From Stenotrophomonas sp. 610A2 (GTDB taxonomy: Bacteria; Pseudomonadota; Gammaproteobacteria; Xanthomonadales; Xanthomonadaceae): DNA of 64,000 nucleotides. A model generated the notes under the pieces. The model had not been told where the DNA came from and searched no databases. It worked only from the letters and a program-made list of their open reading frames with translations. Below, piece by piece: positions 1 through 8,286 of the stretch; the stretch's first letter is position 1, and each line of letters starts with the position of its first letter. The stretch covers positions 1,612,001 to 1,676,000 of the forward strand of contig NZ_CP130832.1 of NCBI RefSeq assembly GCF_030549615.1, read 5' to 3'. Made by a program: the position numbers and the translations under genes.

Positions 1-1
1 G

Positions 2-565
2 GGTGGGGGCTTCGACATCACCGTGCGCATCGAGTCCGACATCAAGGAGGACGATGGCCGGACCTTCACGTTCAACACCCACGAATACAACGCCCTGGCG
101 CATCGCTACGCCAACACCGTGCACTCAGCGCAAGGGCAAGGCAAGCAGGAGATCTACCACATCCTCAACACCGGCATGGCGGACAACCAATCCACCCTCG
201 TGGCCTTTACCCGCCTAACCGGTGGCCACTACAAGCTCTATGGCACAGGTGATGACATCGAGAACCTGAGCGAGCGGTTGGGGCTGGATCGCCTGAAAGG
301 CAATGCTGTCCAGGCTGGATTGCGGGACAAGCCGATCTCCGTGCTGGAAGCCGAAACTGCCCGCATGTTGGAAAACCACTCCCTACCAACCGCTGAGCCT
401 GCCAAGCGCCAGGAGCAAGTGGCTAGCGAGATCCAGAGCCGAAAGACCCTGGAAGACGTGGTTGGCCAGTTCGCTGAGAAGGTAGCCGCCAGGCGTGGCC
501 AAGGCCAAGAGAACACGCAGACCAGCTCGCAGGTTCAACGGCGCGGGCGCGGCCAGAGCCTCTGA
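2..565 (+). CDS. Conjugative relaxase/helicase, C-terminal fragment (cut by window edge)
   Basis: The reading frame is open from the first bases, so only the C-terminal 187 or so residues are visible. They contain TVHSAQGQGKQEIYHI and a little later LVAFTRLTGGHYKLYGTG, which match helicase motifs V and VI of the superfamily 1 (RecD/TraI-like) helicase half of MobF-type relaxases. The rest is a polar, low-complexity tail. In the family such proteins nick the transfer origin and unwind plasmid or ICE DNA during conjugation. Its presence marks the left part of the window as conjugative-element DNA. It ends at a TGA that directly abuts the stop of the opposing GIY-YIG gene. It could instead be a DNA-repair helicase tail, but the following genes favour a mobile element. 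Confidence 0.7.
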   Translation, partial: GGGFDITVRIESDIKEDDGRTFTFNTHEYNALAHRYANTVHSAQGQGKQEIYHILNTGMADNQSTLVAFTRLTGGHYKLYGTGDDIENLSERLGLDRLKGNAVQAGLRDKPISVLEAETARMLENHSLPTAEPAKRQEQVASEIQSRKTLEDVVGQFAEKVAARRGQGQENTQTSSQVQRRGRGQSL

Positions 566-1003
566 TCACCGGGCCAGGATCATTAGTGCTGCCACGGCAA
601 GGATGCCAGCAGCCCATCGCCACCCCCCCAGGGTGCGGCGATGCTTCCGCGGCCACCGCATGCCCAGGGCTAACAGGCGGCGCTTCAGGGTCATCCGCCG
701 GGTGGCATCAATGACGATGGAGGGTGGCTTGGCGTAGACGATCCACCCCGCGTTCTGCGCCTTATAGCGCCATGCGTATTCGTGATCCTCAGCATGCAGT
801 TGCGTTCCCATGGCTTGGCCAAGTCGCACCATCTTGAACGGCGCACCCATCCATCCACCGCTAGGAAGTTGATGTTGGTCCAGTCTGGATTTCAGATTGA
901 CGGTTTGGCCGATGTAGCAAGCGCCGTTGTCGAAGAGCAGGGCATAGAGATACCGAGGGCGGGAGCGGTATTTTTGGGTTCGGCCCCATCCGTGGGTGCT
1001 CAT
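566..1003 (-). CDS. GIY-YIG-like nuclease domain protein with C-terminal membrane helix
   Basis: 145 residues. Residues about 18-45 read LYALLFDNGACYIGQT followed by NLKSRLDQH, which fits the GIY-YIG fold (Y at the first motif, YIGQT for YIG, then the catalytic Arg and His). A Glu in AEDHEYAWRYK is a candidate metal ligand. The C-terminus is a basic stretch (KRRLLALGMRWPRKHRR) followed by a hydrophobic segment GWRWAAGILAVAALMIL that can span a membrane. GIY-YIG proteins are usually endonucleases of repair, restriction or mobile elements; a membrane tail is unusual. Its ATG overlaps the TAA of the upstream gene by one base (TAATG), so the two are translationally coupled. Substrate unknown. Confidence 0.6.
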   Translation of the reverse strand: MSTHGWGRTQKYRSRPRYLYALLFDNGACYIGQTVNLKSRLDQHQLPSGGWMGAPFKMVRLGQAMGTQLHAEDHEYAWRYKAQNAGWIVYAKPPSIVIDATRRMTLKRRLLALGMRWPRKHRRTLGGWRWAAGILAVAALMILAR

Positions 1004-1749
1004 TACAGCATCCGGCTAATGAAGTCCTCTACGTCGACCGTTGCAATGGTCAACCCGCCGCGCTCTACCTCATCGCGTTGGGTCTCAGATCGAGGCTTTG
1101 ACTTCAAGCGAATGCCGGCGTCGGTGATGATGCGGAGATCCAGGGTCCAAGCTTGATCTTTTCGCTGGCGCCAGATTTCAAATGCCTCTTGAACATGATC
1201 GTTGAGCTCACCCATAGAGCAGCCATTGACGCTCATGAAGTGCTCACGCGCTTCTGCTTCCTGACCAACCACTTGGGCATACCCGTAATGCGTGGTCCTA
1301 TGGCAAAGGCTGCACAGGCAGATGATGCGTCTGAGGATCTGTTCACCCGTTGCCTCGATGAACTCCCAGCGCTCATGCGCTTCTAGGAAGGTGCCGACAT
1401 CTTTGTCCTCCTTAGCCTGGCATATCTCACACTGCTGGCCTGCCCGTTCGCGGATGCCAACCCCTAACCGCTGCCAGTCTTGTGGTTCGATGCAATAGCG
1501 AACATTGACGAACCAGCAACTTGACGGGATGAGATCCACATACAAGTTGTTGCCGCCGAATTGGCGGTCCTCGCCAGGCAGGGCAGTAATCGGCGTGATG
1601 TCTGAGAGGGTTTTCCAAGTGGTGGAAAGAGCATTAGCCACCACTTGATCTTCCGTGAACCAGAGCCGGTGAGACGTATCCCACCTGGCTCCTAGCGCTT
1701 TGGCCTTATCCTTGTCAGAGAAAGGCACCTGGAAGTAGATCCTATTCAC
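1003..1749 (-). CDS. DUF5710 domain plus HNH-type zinc domain protein
   Basis: Residues 1-30 (RIYFQVPFSDKDKAKALGAR and on) match DUF5710, a small module common in plasmid and ICE primases and accessory proteins. The middle part carries CEIC, then an acidic-His segment EAHERWEF, then CLCSLCHRTTHYG, which together look like a zinc-ribbon HNH nuclease core. No obvious classical Asn of HNH is seen. I chose the GTG at 1749, 8 bases after the adhesin stop, because the DUF5710 domain begins right there; an in-frame ATG at 1806 would add 19 residues and overlap the adhesin gene. Neither has a clear Shine-Dalgarno. Third gene of a minus-strand operon. A nuclease role is inferred only. Confidence 0.6.
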   Translation of the reverse strand: MNRIYFQVPFSDKDKAKALGARWDTSHRLWFTEDQVVANALSTTWKTLSDITPITALPGEDRQFGGNNLYVDLIPSSCWFVNVRYCIEPQDWQRLGVGIRERAGQQCEICQAKEDKDVGTFLEAHERWEFIEATGEQILRRIICLCSLCHRTTHYGYAQVVGQEAEAREHFMSVNGCSMGELNDHVQEAFEIWRQRKDQAWTLDLRIITDAGIRLKSKPRSETQRDEVERGGLTIATVDVEDFISRML

Positions 1750-1756
1750 AGGGCAA

Positions 1757-3799
1757 TTACTGACCGAAGGTATACGAGTAGCCCACGCCGCCCATTGGCT
1801 TGCCATCCGGAGAGATGGAGATGCCGATGGACCAGGAGCTACGCTCGCTTGCGCGGGCTTTCAGGCCCACGGCGAATGCTGCTTTGTTGCCGTAGAAGCC
1901 AACGCCAGCGCTAACAGCGACTTTACCCACGGGCAGGTATGTGCCAGCACCTGTCATCATGGACATTGCTGCTGACTGGGCACCCAAGGCCTGGACGTCA
2001 TCGCTCAGCTGATCGATACGAGAGTTCGTCTCAGTCCAGCGGTCATTCCAGTTGTTTTGCAGGTCGTAGATCTGCCCACCGTTCACGGCATCGGTAGATC
2101 CGCGCTCGATGCGCCCGTTAGCGACACTCGTGATGCGCTGGCCACCAGCATCAATGCCATCGCGGGTCATCGAAGGGCCACCCTCGATCGATACGCCATT
2201 CGCGTTTACCGTGGTGCCGCCGACAGTCAGGCTGCCTTCGTCCGATAGCTGAATGTTATCGGCAAGGCTTACAGTCTGGGTGCCGTCTTCGTTTGTCTCG
2301 ACTTCGATGTTGTCGCCAGCTGCGACATCCGAGCCGCTACCAGCATTGCCGTCTTCTCCGTCGCGGCCGTCGGCGCCTTGCAAACTTTCCAGCCATTCGG
2401 CTTGCGTGCCAACAAAACCATTATCCACAGCAACTTGGTATGCGCTACGGCCGTCTGCTCCGGTCTGGCCAGCTGGCCCCTGGGGCCCGGACGGTCCAGA
2501 GCCACCGCCGAGACCTTCCAGATAAAGCAATGCATCACCAACATTGTTAAACGTTGCACCAGTCGAGAAAACATAGTTCGGCGGGGTAAAAACTCCGTGG
2601 TTGAAGTTGGAACCGCCGCCCAATGCAGCTGCATATGGAGCTACTTGGCCAACATTGACAGCATCGGTTGCATCGCGACCAGCAGCGACACGAACCAGGC
2701 GGCTTTCATCGCCTTCACGGCCAAAAGAAGTGGTGTCGTTCTCGTCGCACTCGGCCGCATAACCGAACGCATCACAACGCGCAGTTGCAGTCGTGAATGC
2801 ACCCACAGTGGTTCCCTCCTGAGTAGCTGAGGAGCGATAACCGTATGTGGTCGCAGCTTCGCCATCGGCGTTTGAGCCGACGCCGCCAGCGGTTGACTGT
2901 TGGGAAGTCGCTGTCGCAGGTGTCGTGTCGGCACCGCCGTTGGCCTTGAAGTAGGGGCTTTCGCTGCCGCTACCTGGTGGTTTGTTGTCCAGTGCCACGA
3001 GGGCATCACCCACATTGTTGTAAGTGCCCATCGAAAGAACATAGCTGGAAGCCGTCATGACGCCAGTTGCCGGGTTGTAGGTAGCACCCCCACCCAAGCC
3101 AGAGACGATGCCTGTGATGGCAGGGACAACTTGCTGATAAATCACAGCGTCGTTGGACTGACTGCCAGCGGCCACATTCGAAATGACACGCTCCTCACCA
3201 GGACGACCAACAGAAAGCTGGTTGTCGCGATTGGTGGTGGAGCGGGTTCCTAGTGCTATGGAATTGGAATGGGTGGCAACGCCGCCAATAGCAATTGAGT
3301 TCAGTCCGAGTGCGCGGCCATTGATCGCTACCCAGCCACCAGCTCCACCAGCCTCGGCACCAGCACCGATTGCGGTGGAAGCAAACGTTCCTGCGACAGC
3401 GCCAGTCCCTACCGCTGTTGCGGAGTCGTTCGCAATTGTTCTATTTCCTAATGCGACACTGCTTACTCGCGCGTTCGCCTGATCACCGACCGCGATTGCA
3501 CCGTAGCCAGAGGTTGCCGCAAAACCGATAGCCGTGCTGCCTCCTAATGCACTGCCGGAACAACTGGCATTTGCGTTTCGTCCCAACGCCATGGCATAGC
3601 AGCCAGAACCGAATGCGTTAGCATTCTGGCCTTGCGCCATGCCACCCTGAGCCCTCGTCCCGTCGCCGATAGCGATATCGCCATTCGTATAGGCAATTGC
3701 ATCTGTTCCCAACTGAATAATGGATGCACTCGCCTGACCCGTAATCAATAGGCCGGCAATGGCAAGGAATAGAAGCGACGATCTATTTATGATGTTCAT
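1757..3799 (-). CDS. YadA-like trimeric autotransporter adhesin with collagen-like segment
   Basis: 680 residues. A Sec signal peptide (1-26, ending ASA) is followed by a head of YadA/Hep_Hag repeats (about 30-200, pattern AIAVGDQANA, SVALGNRTIA). Two related blocks at about 210-272 and 374-430 each end in NNVGDAL-A/Y-L and are an internal duplication. A Gly-X-Y stretch (435-452 and 474-488) surrounds SAYQVAVDNGFVGTQAEWL, a motif I know from phage tail fibres. A TDAVNGGQ neck (569-576), a coiled-coil stalk (580-610) and a C-terminal membrane anchor ending in YSYTFGQ complete it. Such proteins form trimeric surface fibres that bind host or abiotic surfaces. The start overlaps the upstream stop as ATGA and has GGAG 7 bases before it. 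It is an unusual cargo for a conjugative element. Confidence 0.88.
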   Translation of the reverse strand: MNIINRSSLLFLAIAGLLITGQASASIIQLGTDAIAYTNGDIAIGDGTRAQGGMAQGQNANAFGSGCYAMALGRNANASCSGSALGGSTAIGFAATSGYGAIAVGDQANARVSSVALGNRTIANDSATAVGTGAVAGTFASTAIGAGAEAGGAGGWVAINGRALGLNSIAIGGVATHSNSIALGTRSTTNRDNQLSVGRPGEERVISNVAAGSQSNDAVIYQQVVPAITGIVSGLGGGATYNPATGVMTASSYVLSMGTYNNVGDALVALDNKPPGSGSESPYFKANGGADTTPATATSQQSTAGGVGSNADGEAATTYGYRSSATQEGTTVGAFTTATARCDAFGYAAECDENDTTSFGREGDESRLVRVAAGRDATDAVNVGQVAPYAAALGGGSNFNHGVFTPPNYVFSTGATFNNVGDALLYLEGLGGGSGPSGPQGPAGQTGADGRSAYQVAVDNGFVGTQAEWLESLQGADGRDGEDGNAGSGSDVAAGDNIEVETNEDGTQTVSLADNIQLSDEGSLTVGGTTVNANGVSIEGGPSMTRDGIDAGGQRITSVANGRIERGSTDAVNGGQIYDLQNNWNDRWTETNSRIDQLSDDVQALGAQSAAMSMMTGAGTYLPVGKVAVSAGVGFYGNKAAFAVGLKARASERSSWSIGISISPDGKPMGGVGYSYTFGQ

Positions 3800-4254
3800 T
3801 TGGTCTCCTTTGAGTTCGGGGCTTGTGCAATAGCCGTGCGAAGGCGGTGATCGCAGACAGCGCCACCGTTGATGACGTGTGCATTGGCTGCAAACTCTTT
3901 TATTACGTGCACCGGCTCATCGATCTGCTCTTGCAAAACAATGGGTTGACCGTGGTATGGGATATCTAAGGAATAGACGCCGCTGGCACCCGTCTTGGTG
4001 CGGTAGGTTTCACCGGTCAGAACATTCACTAGGGCTTGCCTCACGCCAGGCCTCGGGCCGTTTCCCCAGACTGCGCCACGGACCTTGCAGGTGTTGCCGA
4101 CTACAACTGCCACTGGCCTTTCAGCGAGGCGATAGATCAGTTCCAGGTCTTGGGCGTTGGTGTGTGCCTTTGACATGCTTGCTGGCTTCTCGCTGGCTAT
4201 TGCGGCCGTCGAAATAAGTAGCGCTGTAATGCACGCGATTGGTTTGAGTAGCAT
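3796..4254 (-). CDS. Small secreted protein, function unknown
   Basis: 152 residues with a clean Sec signal peptide (MLLKPIACITALLISTAAIA, cleavage near residue 20). The mature part is about 130 residues with two Cys (in GNTCKVRG and GAVCDHRL) that could form a disulfide. The segment VRQALVNVLTGETYRTKTGASGVYSLDIP resembles a short beta-sandwich of the carboxypeptidase regulatory-like type, but the match is weak. It is the first gene of the minus-strand operon with the adhesin, with a strong AAAAGGAGG before its ATG and a 4-base ATGA overlap with the adhesin start. This context suggests a periplasmic or surface role tied to the adhesin, for instance in export or assembly; that is inference. 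Confidence 0.65.
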   Translation of the reverse strand: MLLKPIACITALLISTAAIASEKPASMSKAHTNAQDLELIYRLAERPVAVVVGNTCKVRGAVWGNGPRPGVRQALVNVLTGETYRTKTGASGVYSLDIPYHGQPIVLQEQIDEPVHVIKEFAANAHVINGGAVCDHRLRTAIAQAPNSKETK

Positions 4255-4362
4255 GTAGTCCTCCTTTTCGGTGTGGGGTCCATGGCGCTCCTAGCCGTGC
4301 TCCATGGGTATGTCTGAACACCCATACAAAGGCAGAACCGAATTTGCGCAAGGCCCTGAAAC

Positions 4363-4391
4363 AAAAAAACCCCTCACCGAAGCGAGGGGTT
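4363..4391 (-). terminator. Rho-independent terminator, minus strand
   Basis: AACCCCTC (4368-4375) pairs with GAGGGGTT (4384-4391); on the minus strand the stem is followed by a run of seven T. The 448-base stretch 4255-4702 has no recognisable gene; it carries this terminator, a second one at 4519-4545 and an imperfect inverted repeat at 4618-4658. Confidence 0.8.
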
Positions 4392-4518
4392 CAAAACACC
4401 AAATGGAAAATGGGAACCGACCAAGGTGCACTCACCACATCGGCGTTTTATGTCCAACTTTCAGGAAGGGACCAACCACGTCTAGTCGAAGAATTTCCAG
4501 AAGCAAGCCCCAGGCACG

Positions 4519-4545
4519 AAAAACCCACGGTGTTCCCACCGTGGG
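4519..4545 (-). terminator. Rho-independent terminator, minus strand
   Basis: A perfect 9-bp stem CCCACGGTG (4524-4532) / CACCGTGGG (4537-4545) with a 4-base loop is followed on the minus strand by TTTTT. It probably ends transcription of the helix-hairpin-helix gene at 4703-5440. The second terminator 125 bases further on leaves room for a short separate transcript. Confidence 0.75.
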
Positions 4546-4617
4546 GAGGGCGGCAGGACGGAGGAGAACCTGCGAAACCCTACAACCTTCAAATCAATTC
4601 AGATGCCGCGTTGAGAT

Positions 4618-4658
4618 TTGATACTTGCAGAGGTTTCAGATTGCGCAAGAGGTATCAA
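4618..4658. repeat. Imperfect inverted repeat
   Basis: TTGATACTTGC (4618-4628) pairs with GCAAG-AGG-TATCAA (4644-4658), leaving a bulge in the right arm. It sits just after the stop of the helix-hairpin-helix gene. No T tract is present, so it may be an mRNA 3'-end structure or a protein site. Confidence 0.4.
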
Positions 4659-4702
4659 CAAAGATTGGGGCGTTGCCCCTGAGGTTGGGCGGATCGGGAT
4701 GG

Positions 4703-5440
4703 CTACGCCGATTGCTCCGCGTTCAACGGTTCGAACTGGGGATCCAAAGCGCGCTCAGCGCTTTTGTCGATTTTAGTTGTCCCTAGGAACTCCCTGATCG
4801 CAACCAGACTCTTTGGGCCAATGCCCTTCAACGCCAGCAGCTCATGGTCAGATAGCCGCTCGACCTTGGCCAGCGTCTTCCAGCCCTGCCGGATCATGTC
4901 CTCTCGGACGGGCTTTGGGACGGGAAGGGCGTGGATGGCTCGCGGCAGAACCTCATCCACAAGCTCCCTTGCCTTGGCGAATTTGGAGTAGGGCGTCCCA
5001 CCGGGGCCTATGTGCTTCACGAGATCCAGAAGCACCGCTTCCTTGCTGGCAACGGTGCCCGGCCCCTCAGTGATGGTTCGCAGACTAATGAGGAATGGCA
5101 GGTAGTCCCCGCCATCGGTGGGAACGGGGCCGACATCCGAGGCCATGGAGCCGCCCGCGAAGATCTCATCTAGGTCGCCCCAGTCCACGACCGGGGTCCA
5201 GATCCCGTGCCACATCATTGAGGAGAGGGTAGGCGGCTCATCGGGTCCGGCAGGGACCTCTCGGCCATGCTCCCGCAGGATGGCCAGCGGAGTCCTGCGT
5301 TGGAGGGTGGCGCAGTAGCGCCAGGACTTGATGATGTCCTCGTTGCCGCTGCCGATCTGGGGCATGTCGTGCCGCCGAGGCGGTAGCGGGGCGGCCTCAG
5401 GAGCTCTATCTAGACCGAATAATTTGCGAAGGAATTGCAT
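4703..5440 (-). CDS. Helix-hairpin-helix domain protein, function unknown
   Basis: 245 residues. The only recognisable feature is near the C-terminus: LSDHELLALKGIGPKSLVAIREFL, a helix-hairpin-helix (hairpin GIG) of the kind that binds DNA backbones without sequence specificity, as in the RNA polymerase alpha C-terminal domain or RuvA. The N-terminal 60 residues are basic and proline-rich; the middle contains many Trp and Asp (MMWHGIWTPVVDWGDLDEIF). No signal peptide or membrane segment. Its base composition and position between the adhesin operon and the chromosome-like part suggest it belongs to the mobile element. Two tandem terminators lie downstream. Function not known. Confidence 0.6.
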   Translation of the reverse strand: MQFLRKLFGLDRAPEAAPLPPRRHDMPQIGSGNEDIIKSWRYCATLQRRTPLAILREHGREVPAGPDEPPTLSSMMWHGIWTPVVDWGDLDEIFAGGSMASDVGPVPTDGGDYLPFLISLRTITEGPGTVASKEAVLLDLVKHIGPGGTPYSKFAKARELVDEVLPRAIHALPVPKPVREDMIRQGWKTLAKVERLSDHELLALKGIGPKSLVAIREFLGTTKIDKSAERALDPQFEPLNAEQSA

Positions 5441-5982
5441 CGCTCAATGCTGCCCCAAAACGCCTTCAGATGTAGCTCCGGAACAAACTCTCGCTGTCGG
5501 TCGAGAAATGTATCCACAACTTGGAGCAAGAGCAGACCGTGTCTCGTAAAGCACTGAAATGAAAGGCTATAAACTGCGCAGTCGGACCACATCCGGATGG
5601 TGCTTCATCAACGGGGTGTGTTCGGGCTTCTTCTCGGTCACGCGGGGTCCACTTCAATTTGCCGGGCGGGGGCATAGGGCCGCTATTGTAGGCGCAGTGT
5701 CGGGGATGGACGAGGCCGAGGCTCTGGCGGGCACCATCGGCGACGCGCGTCGGCGCGAAGCCACCGCCAGCAGGTGATTGTGGTGGGAGGTGCGTGGGTT
5801 CCCTGAATGCTTGTTCGTGATGCTGGTCGGGCGGCGATGCAACGATGGCAAAGCTCGTGCTGTTGCCCCTTCGCCCGGCGGAACAAGATTTCCTGCAACG
5901 ATGTAGTGAAGGCGCGTTGACCGCTTGCGTCGGGCAACGAGAGGAGGGCGCCTGCACTACGATCATCGTGGTGACGTTGGGG
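5441..5982. other. Intergenic stretch without recognised gene; probable boundary of the accessory DNA
   Basis: About 540 bases between the helix-hairpin-helix gene and the TonB-dependent receptor. Open frames here on both strands are low-complexity, Arg/Pro/Ala-rich and show no domain. No tRNA, integrase or clear direct repeat was found that would mark an attachment site. Confidence 0.4.
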
Positions 5983-8286
5983 CTAGAAATTCCAGGTCAG
6001 CGATACACCGGCCGTGCGGAAGCTGTCCGGCGAAAGGTATTGAAACAGGCCGCCGGTGTTGATGGTGGGGCTGGCGTCGACAAAGCTGCGGTAATGCTTG
6101 TCCAGCAGGTTGCGTGCGTATAGCGACACTTCCCATTGGCCATCCTCGGCACCGATGCCGACGGATAGATTGGCCACGCCGTAGCCGGGTGTCCTGGTGG
6201 AGGACTGGGCTGCCGTATTGTAGAAGCTGCTTCTATAGCTCCAGCCAGCATTGGCGTTGACCGCAAGGCCGTTGCCAAGGGCGTGATAGTAGTTGCCGCT
6301 CAGGGAATAGCTGTACTTGGAGACATACGGCGGGGTGAAGCCGGTCAGGTCGGCCTGCATTACGCCGTCAATGAGACGACAAGGTGCGTCCCGATTGTCC
6401 TGGCAGGTAGTGAAATAGTCCTGGAAATCGGCATCGGTGATCGCACCGGTGGCGATCAACGAGAAATCCGCGGTGGGGCGCCAGCTGACCTCAAGTTCCG
6501 CCCCCTTGGTGCGCATCTGGCCAGCATTCGACATCGCCCAGCCCAGGGTCTCGGGGATATAGACCTGGGCCTGGAAATCCTTGTAATCGGCTTTGTACAG
6601 GCTGACGTTGACGGTCAGGCTGCGGTCGAGGAACTGAGTCTTCGCGCCGAGCTCGTAGGCGGTGGATTTCTCAGGCTGGATCAGGTTGGAACGGTCCCAG
6701 ATCGGATCGATGGTGGGGCCCTTGTAGCCGGTGGCGACGTTGGCGTACCACATCAAGTTTTCGTTCTGCTGGAACTGCAGGGCGACCTTTCCTGACACGT
6801 TCTGCTTGCTGATTTCTCCTTGCGACGGGAGGATCTTGTTCAGGTAGACAACCGGCTTTCCTTCGGCAGTCGGCATCTCGATAGGTGTCATGGCAGCGAA
6901 CACCTTGTCGCTGGTATAGCGCAACCCGCCGCTGGCCGACCAGCGATCGCTTAGTTTGTAACCAATATTGGCGTACAGCGCATGGCTCTTGGTGTCGGCG
7001 TGGATATGCTGCTTGGGTCCGGTGAGCGAGCGGTATTCGTTCAGCGGCGCAAGACTGAAGTTGAAACCGCCATAGGCATAGTACTCGTAGGTGCTGTCGA
7101 CGTTTGCGTAGTAGGCGCCAAGTACATAATCCAGACGCTCGTCATCCATGGTCCCGGCCAGGCGGAATTCCTGGCTGATCTGGTGCGCGCGGATCGTGGT
7201 GATGTTCTTGTTGACGAAGTCCGCTGGGGACTGATCGACATCGTGCACCTGATTGACGGTTGAGCTGCGATAAGCGGTGATCGAGGTCAACTGGGCATCG
7301 TTGGCAAGGCGCAGGTCGGCCTTCGTGGAAAATCCGGTCACTCCCTGGAACGCAAAGCCATCGGCGTCGGCCTGGCTGGTGAAGCTGTCGCCGCCGATGT
7401 GCGTGAATCCGGCGAGGCTGGCATTGAAGTCCGCGTCCGTACCCAGCGTGTAGAGGGTCGACAGCGCACGGTTGAACAAGGTCTGGCGCTCTGCTGCCAC
7501 CAGGATGTCGAGTTGTTCGGTTGGCTGCCACAGCCACTTCCCGCGAATGCCGCGTCCGGTCTGGTCGCCGATGTTCCAATCATGGAAGGCATTGGCGGTG
7601 GCACCATCCTGGTCCTTGTAGTACGCGGAAAGGCGCAGTGCGGAGGTATCGGAGATGCCCAGGTTGCTGGTCACGCGTGCGACGTGTTCGTTGCGCTCAC
7701 CCAGCGACAACGACACGGAGCCGCCGGTGGTGCCGATTTCCGGGTTGCGGGTGCTTATGTTGACCACGCCGGCAGAAGCATTCTTTCCGAACAAGGTGCC
7801 CTGCGGCCCACGCAGAACCTCGATGTGCTCGATGTCGCTGAAACCGGCCACGCCGGGGTCACGGGGAATGCCGATCACCACGTCATCGACCACGGTGCCA
7901 ACAGTCTGCTCGGAGGCCACGCTGAAGGCTTGCGTACCGATACCGCGGACCTGGAAGCCACCGCCGTTGGCAGTTCCCGCGGTGGCCGAGAAGGACACGC
8001 CGGGTGCTACGTACTGCAGGTCGGAAATACTGCTCATGTTGGTGCGGTCGAGCTGCTCTGCGGTGACGACGCTGATCGAGATCGGCGTGCGCTGCAGCGG
8101 CTTGACCTGGTGGGTGGACCTGACCATCACCGTGTCCAGGTCCTTGGTCGCAGGTTCGGTCGGCGTGTTGTCCTGTGCCAGCGCGGGTTGGATGGCTACA
8201 AGTGAAGAGACCAGGGCCAGTGACAGACGATTGCAACGGATGCGGCTTACGGGGTGTCGATTGCACTGGTTCAACGTTTTCCTCAT
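5983..8286 (-). CDS. TonB-dependent outer-membrane receptor
   Basis: 767 residues. A Sec signal peptide ends in ALA-Q near residue 37. A plug domain (about 55-165) contains LQRTPISISVVTAEQL, VRGIGTQ and IEVLRGPQGTLFGKNASAGVVNI, all typical of the family. The remaining 600 residues form the 22-strand barrel and end in an aromatic residue (VSLTWNF). Such receptors import siderophores, vitamin B12 or glycans using TonB energy; the LFGKNASAGVVNI signature is of the iron-complex subfamily, but the ligand cannot be told. The ATG has GGAGAG 7 bases upstream. It stands alone with a 900-base gap upstream, so regulation is probably through its own promoter; no clear Fur box was seen. Confidence 0.92.
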   Translation of the reverse strand: MRKTLNQCNRHPVSRIRCNRLSLALVSSLVAIQPALAQDNTPTEPATKDLDTVMVRSTHQVKPLQRTPISISVVTAEQLDRTNMSSISDLQYVAPGVSFSATAGTANGGGFQVRGIGTQAFSVASEQTVGTVVDDVVIGIPRDPGVAGFSDIEHIEVLRGPQGTLFGKNASAGVVNISTRNPEIGTTGGSVSLSLGERNEHVARVTSNLGISDTSALRLSAYYKDQDGATANAFHDWNIGDQTGRGIRGKWLWQPTEQLDILVAAERQTLFNRALSTLYTLGTDADFNASLAGFTHIGGDSFTSQADADGFAFQGVTGFSTKADLRLANDAQLTSITAYRSSTVNQVHDVDQSPADFVNKNITTIRAHQISQEFRLAGTMDDERLDYVLGAYYANVDSTYEYYAYGGFNFSLAPLNEYRSLTGPKQHIHADTKSHALYANIGYKLSDRWSASGGLRYTSDKVFAAMTPIEMPTAEGKPVVYLNKILPSQGEISKQNVSGKVALQFQQNENLMWYANVATGYKGPTIDPIWDRSNLIQPEKSTAYELGAKTQFLDRSLTVNVSLYKADYKDFQAQVYIPETLGWAMSNAGQMRTKGAELEVSWRPTADFSLIATGAITDADFQDYFTTCQDNRDAPCRLIDGVMQADLTGFTPPYVSKYSYSLSGNYYHALGNGLAVNANAGWSYRSSFYNTAAQSSTRTPGYGVANLSVGIGAEDGQWEVSLYARNLLDKHYRSFVDASPTINTGGLFQYLSPDSFRTAGVSLTWNF

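Noticed and set aside
4395..4700. tRNA or attachment site in the gene-free stretch
   Set aside because: No cloverleaf or TTCGA arm could be built; only terminators and an inverted repeat are present.
5466..5966. 166-residue open frame on the minus strand before the TonB receptor
   Set aside because: Composition is Pro/Arg/His/Ser-rich with no recognisable domain, typical of chance frames in high-GC DNA.
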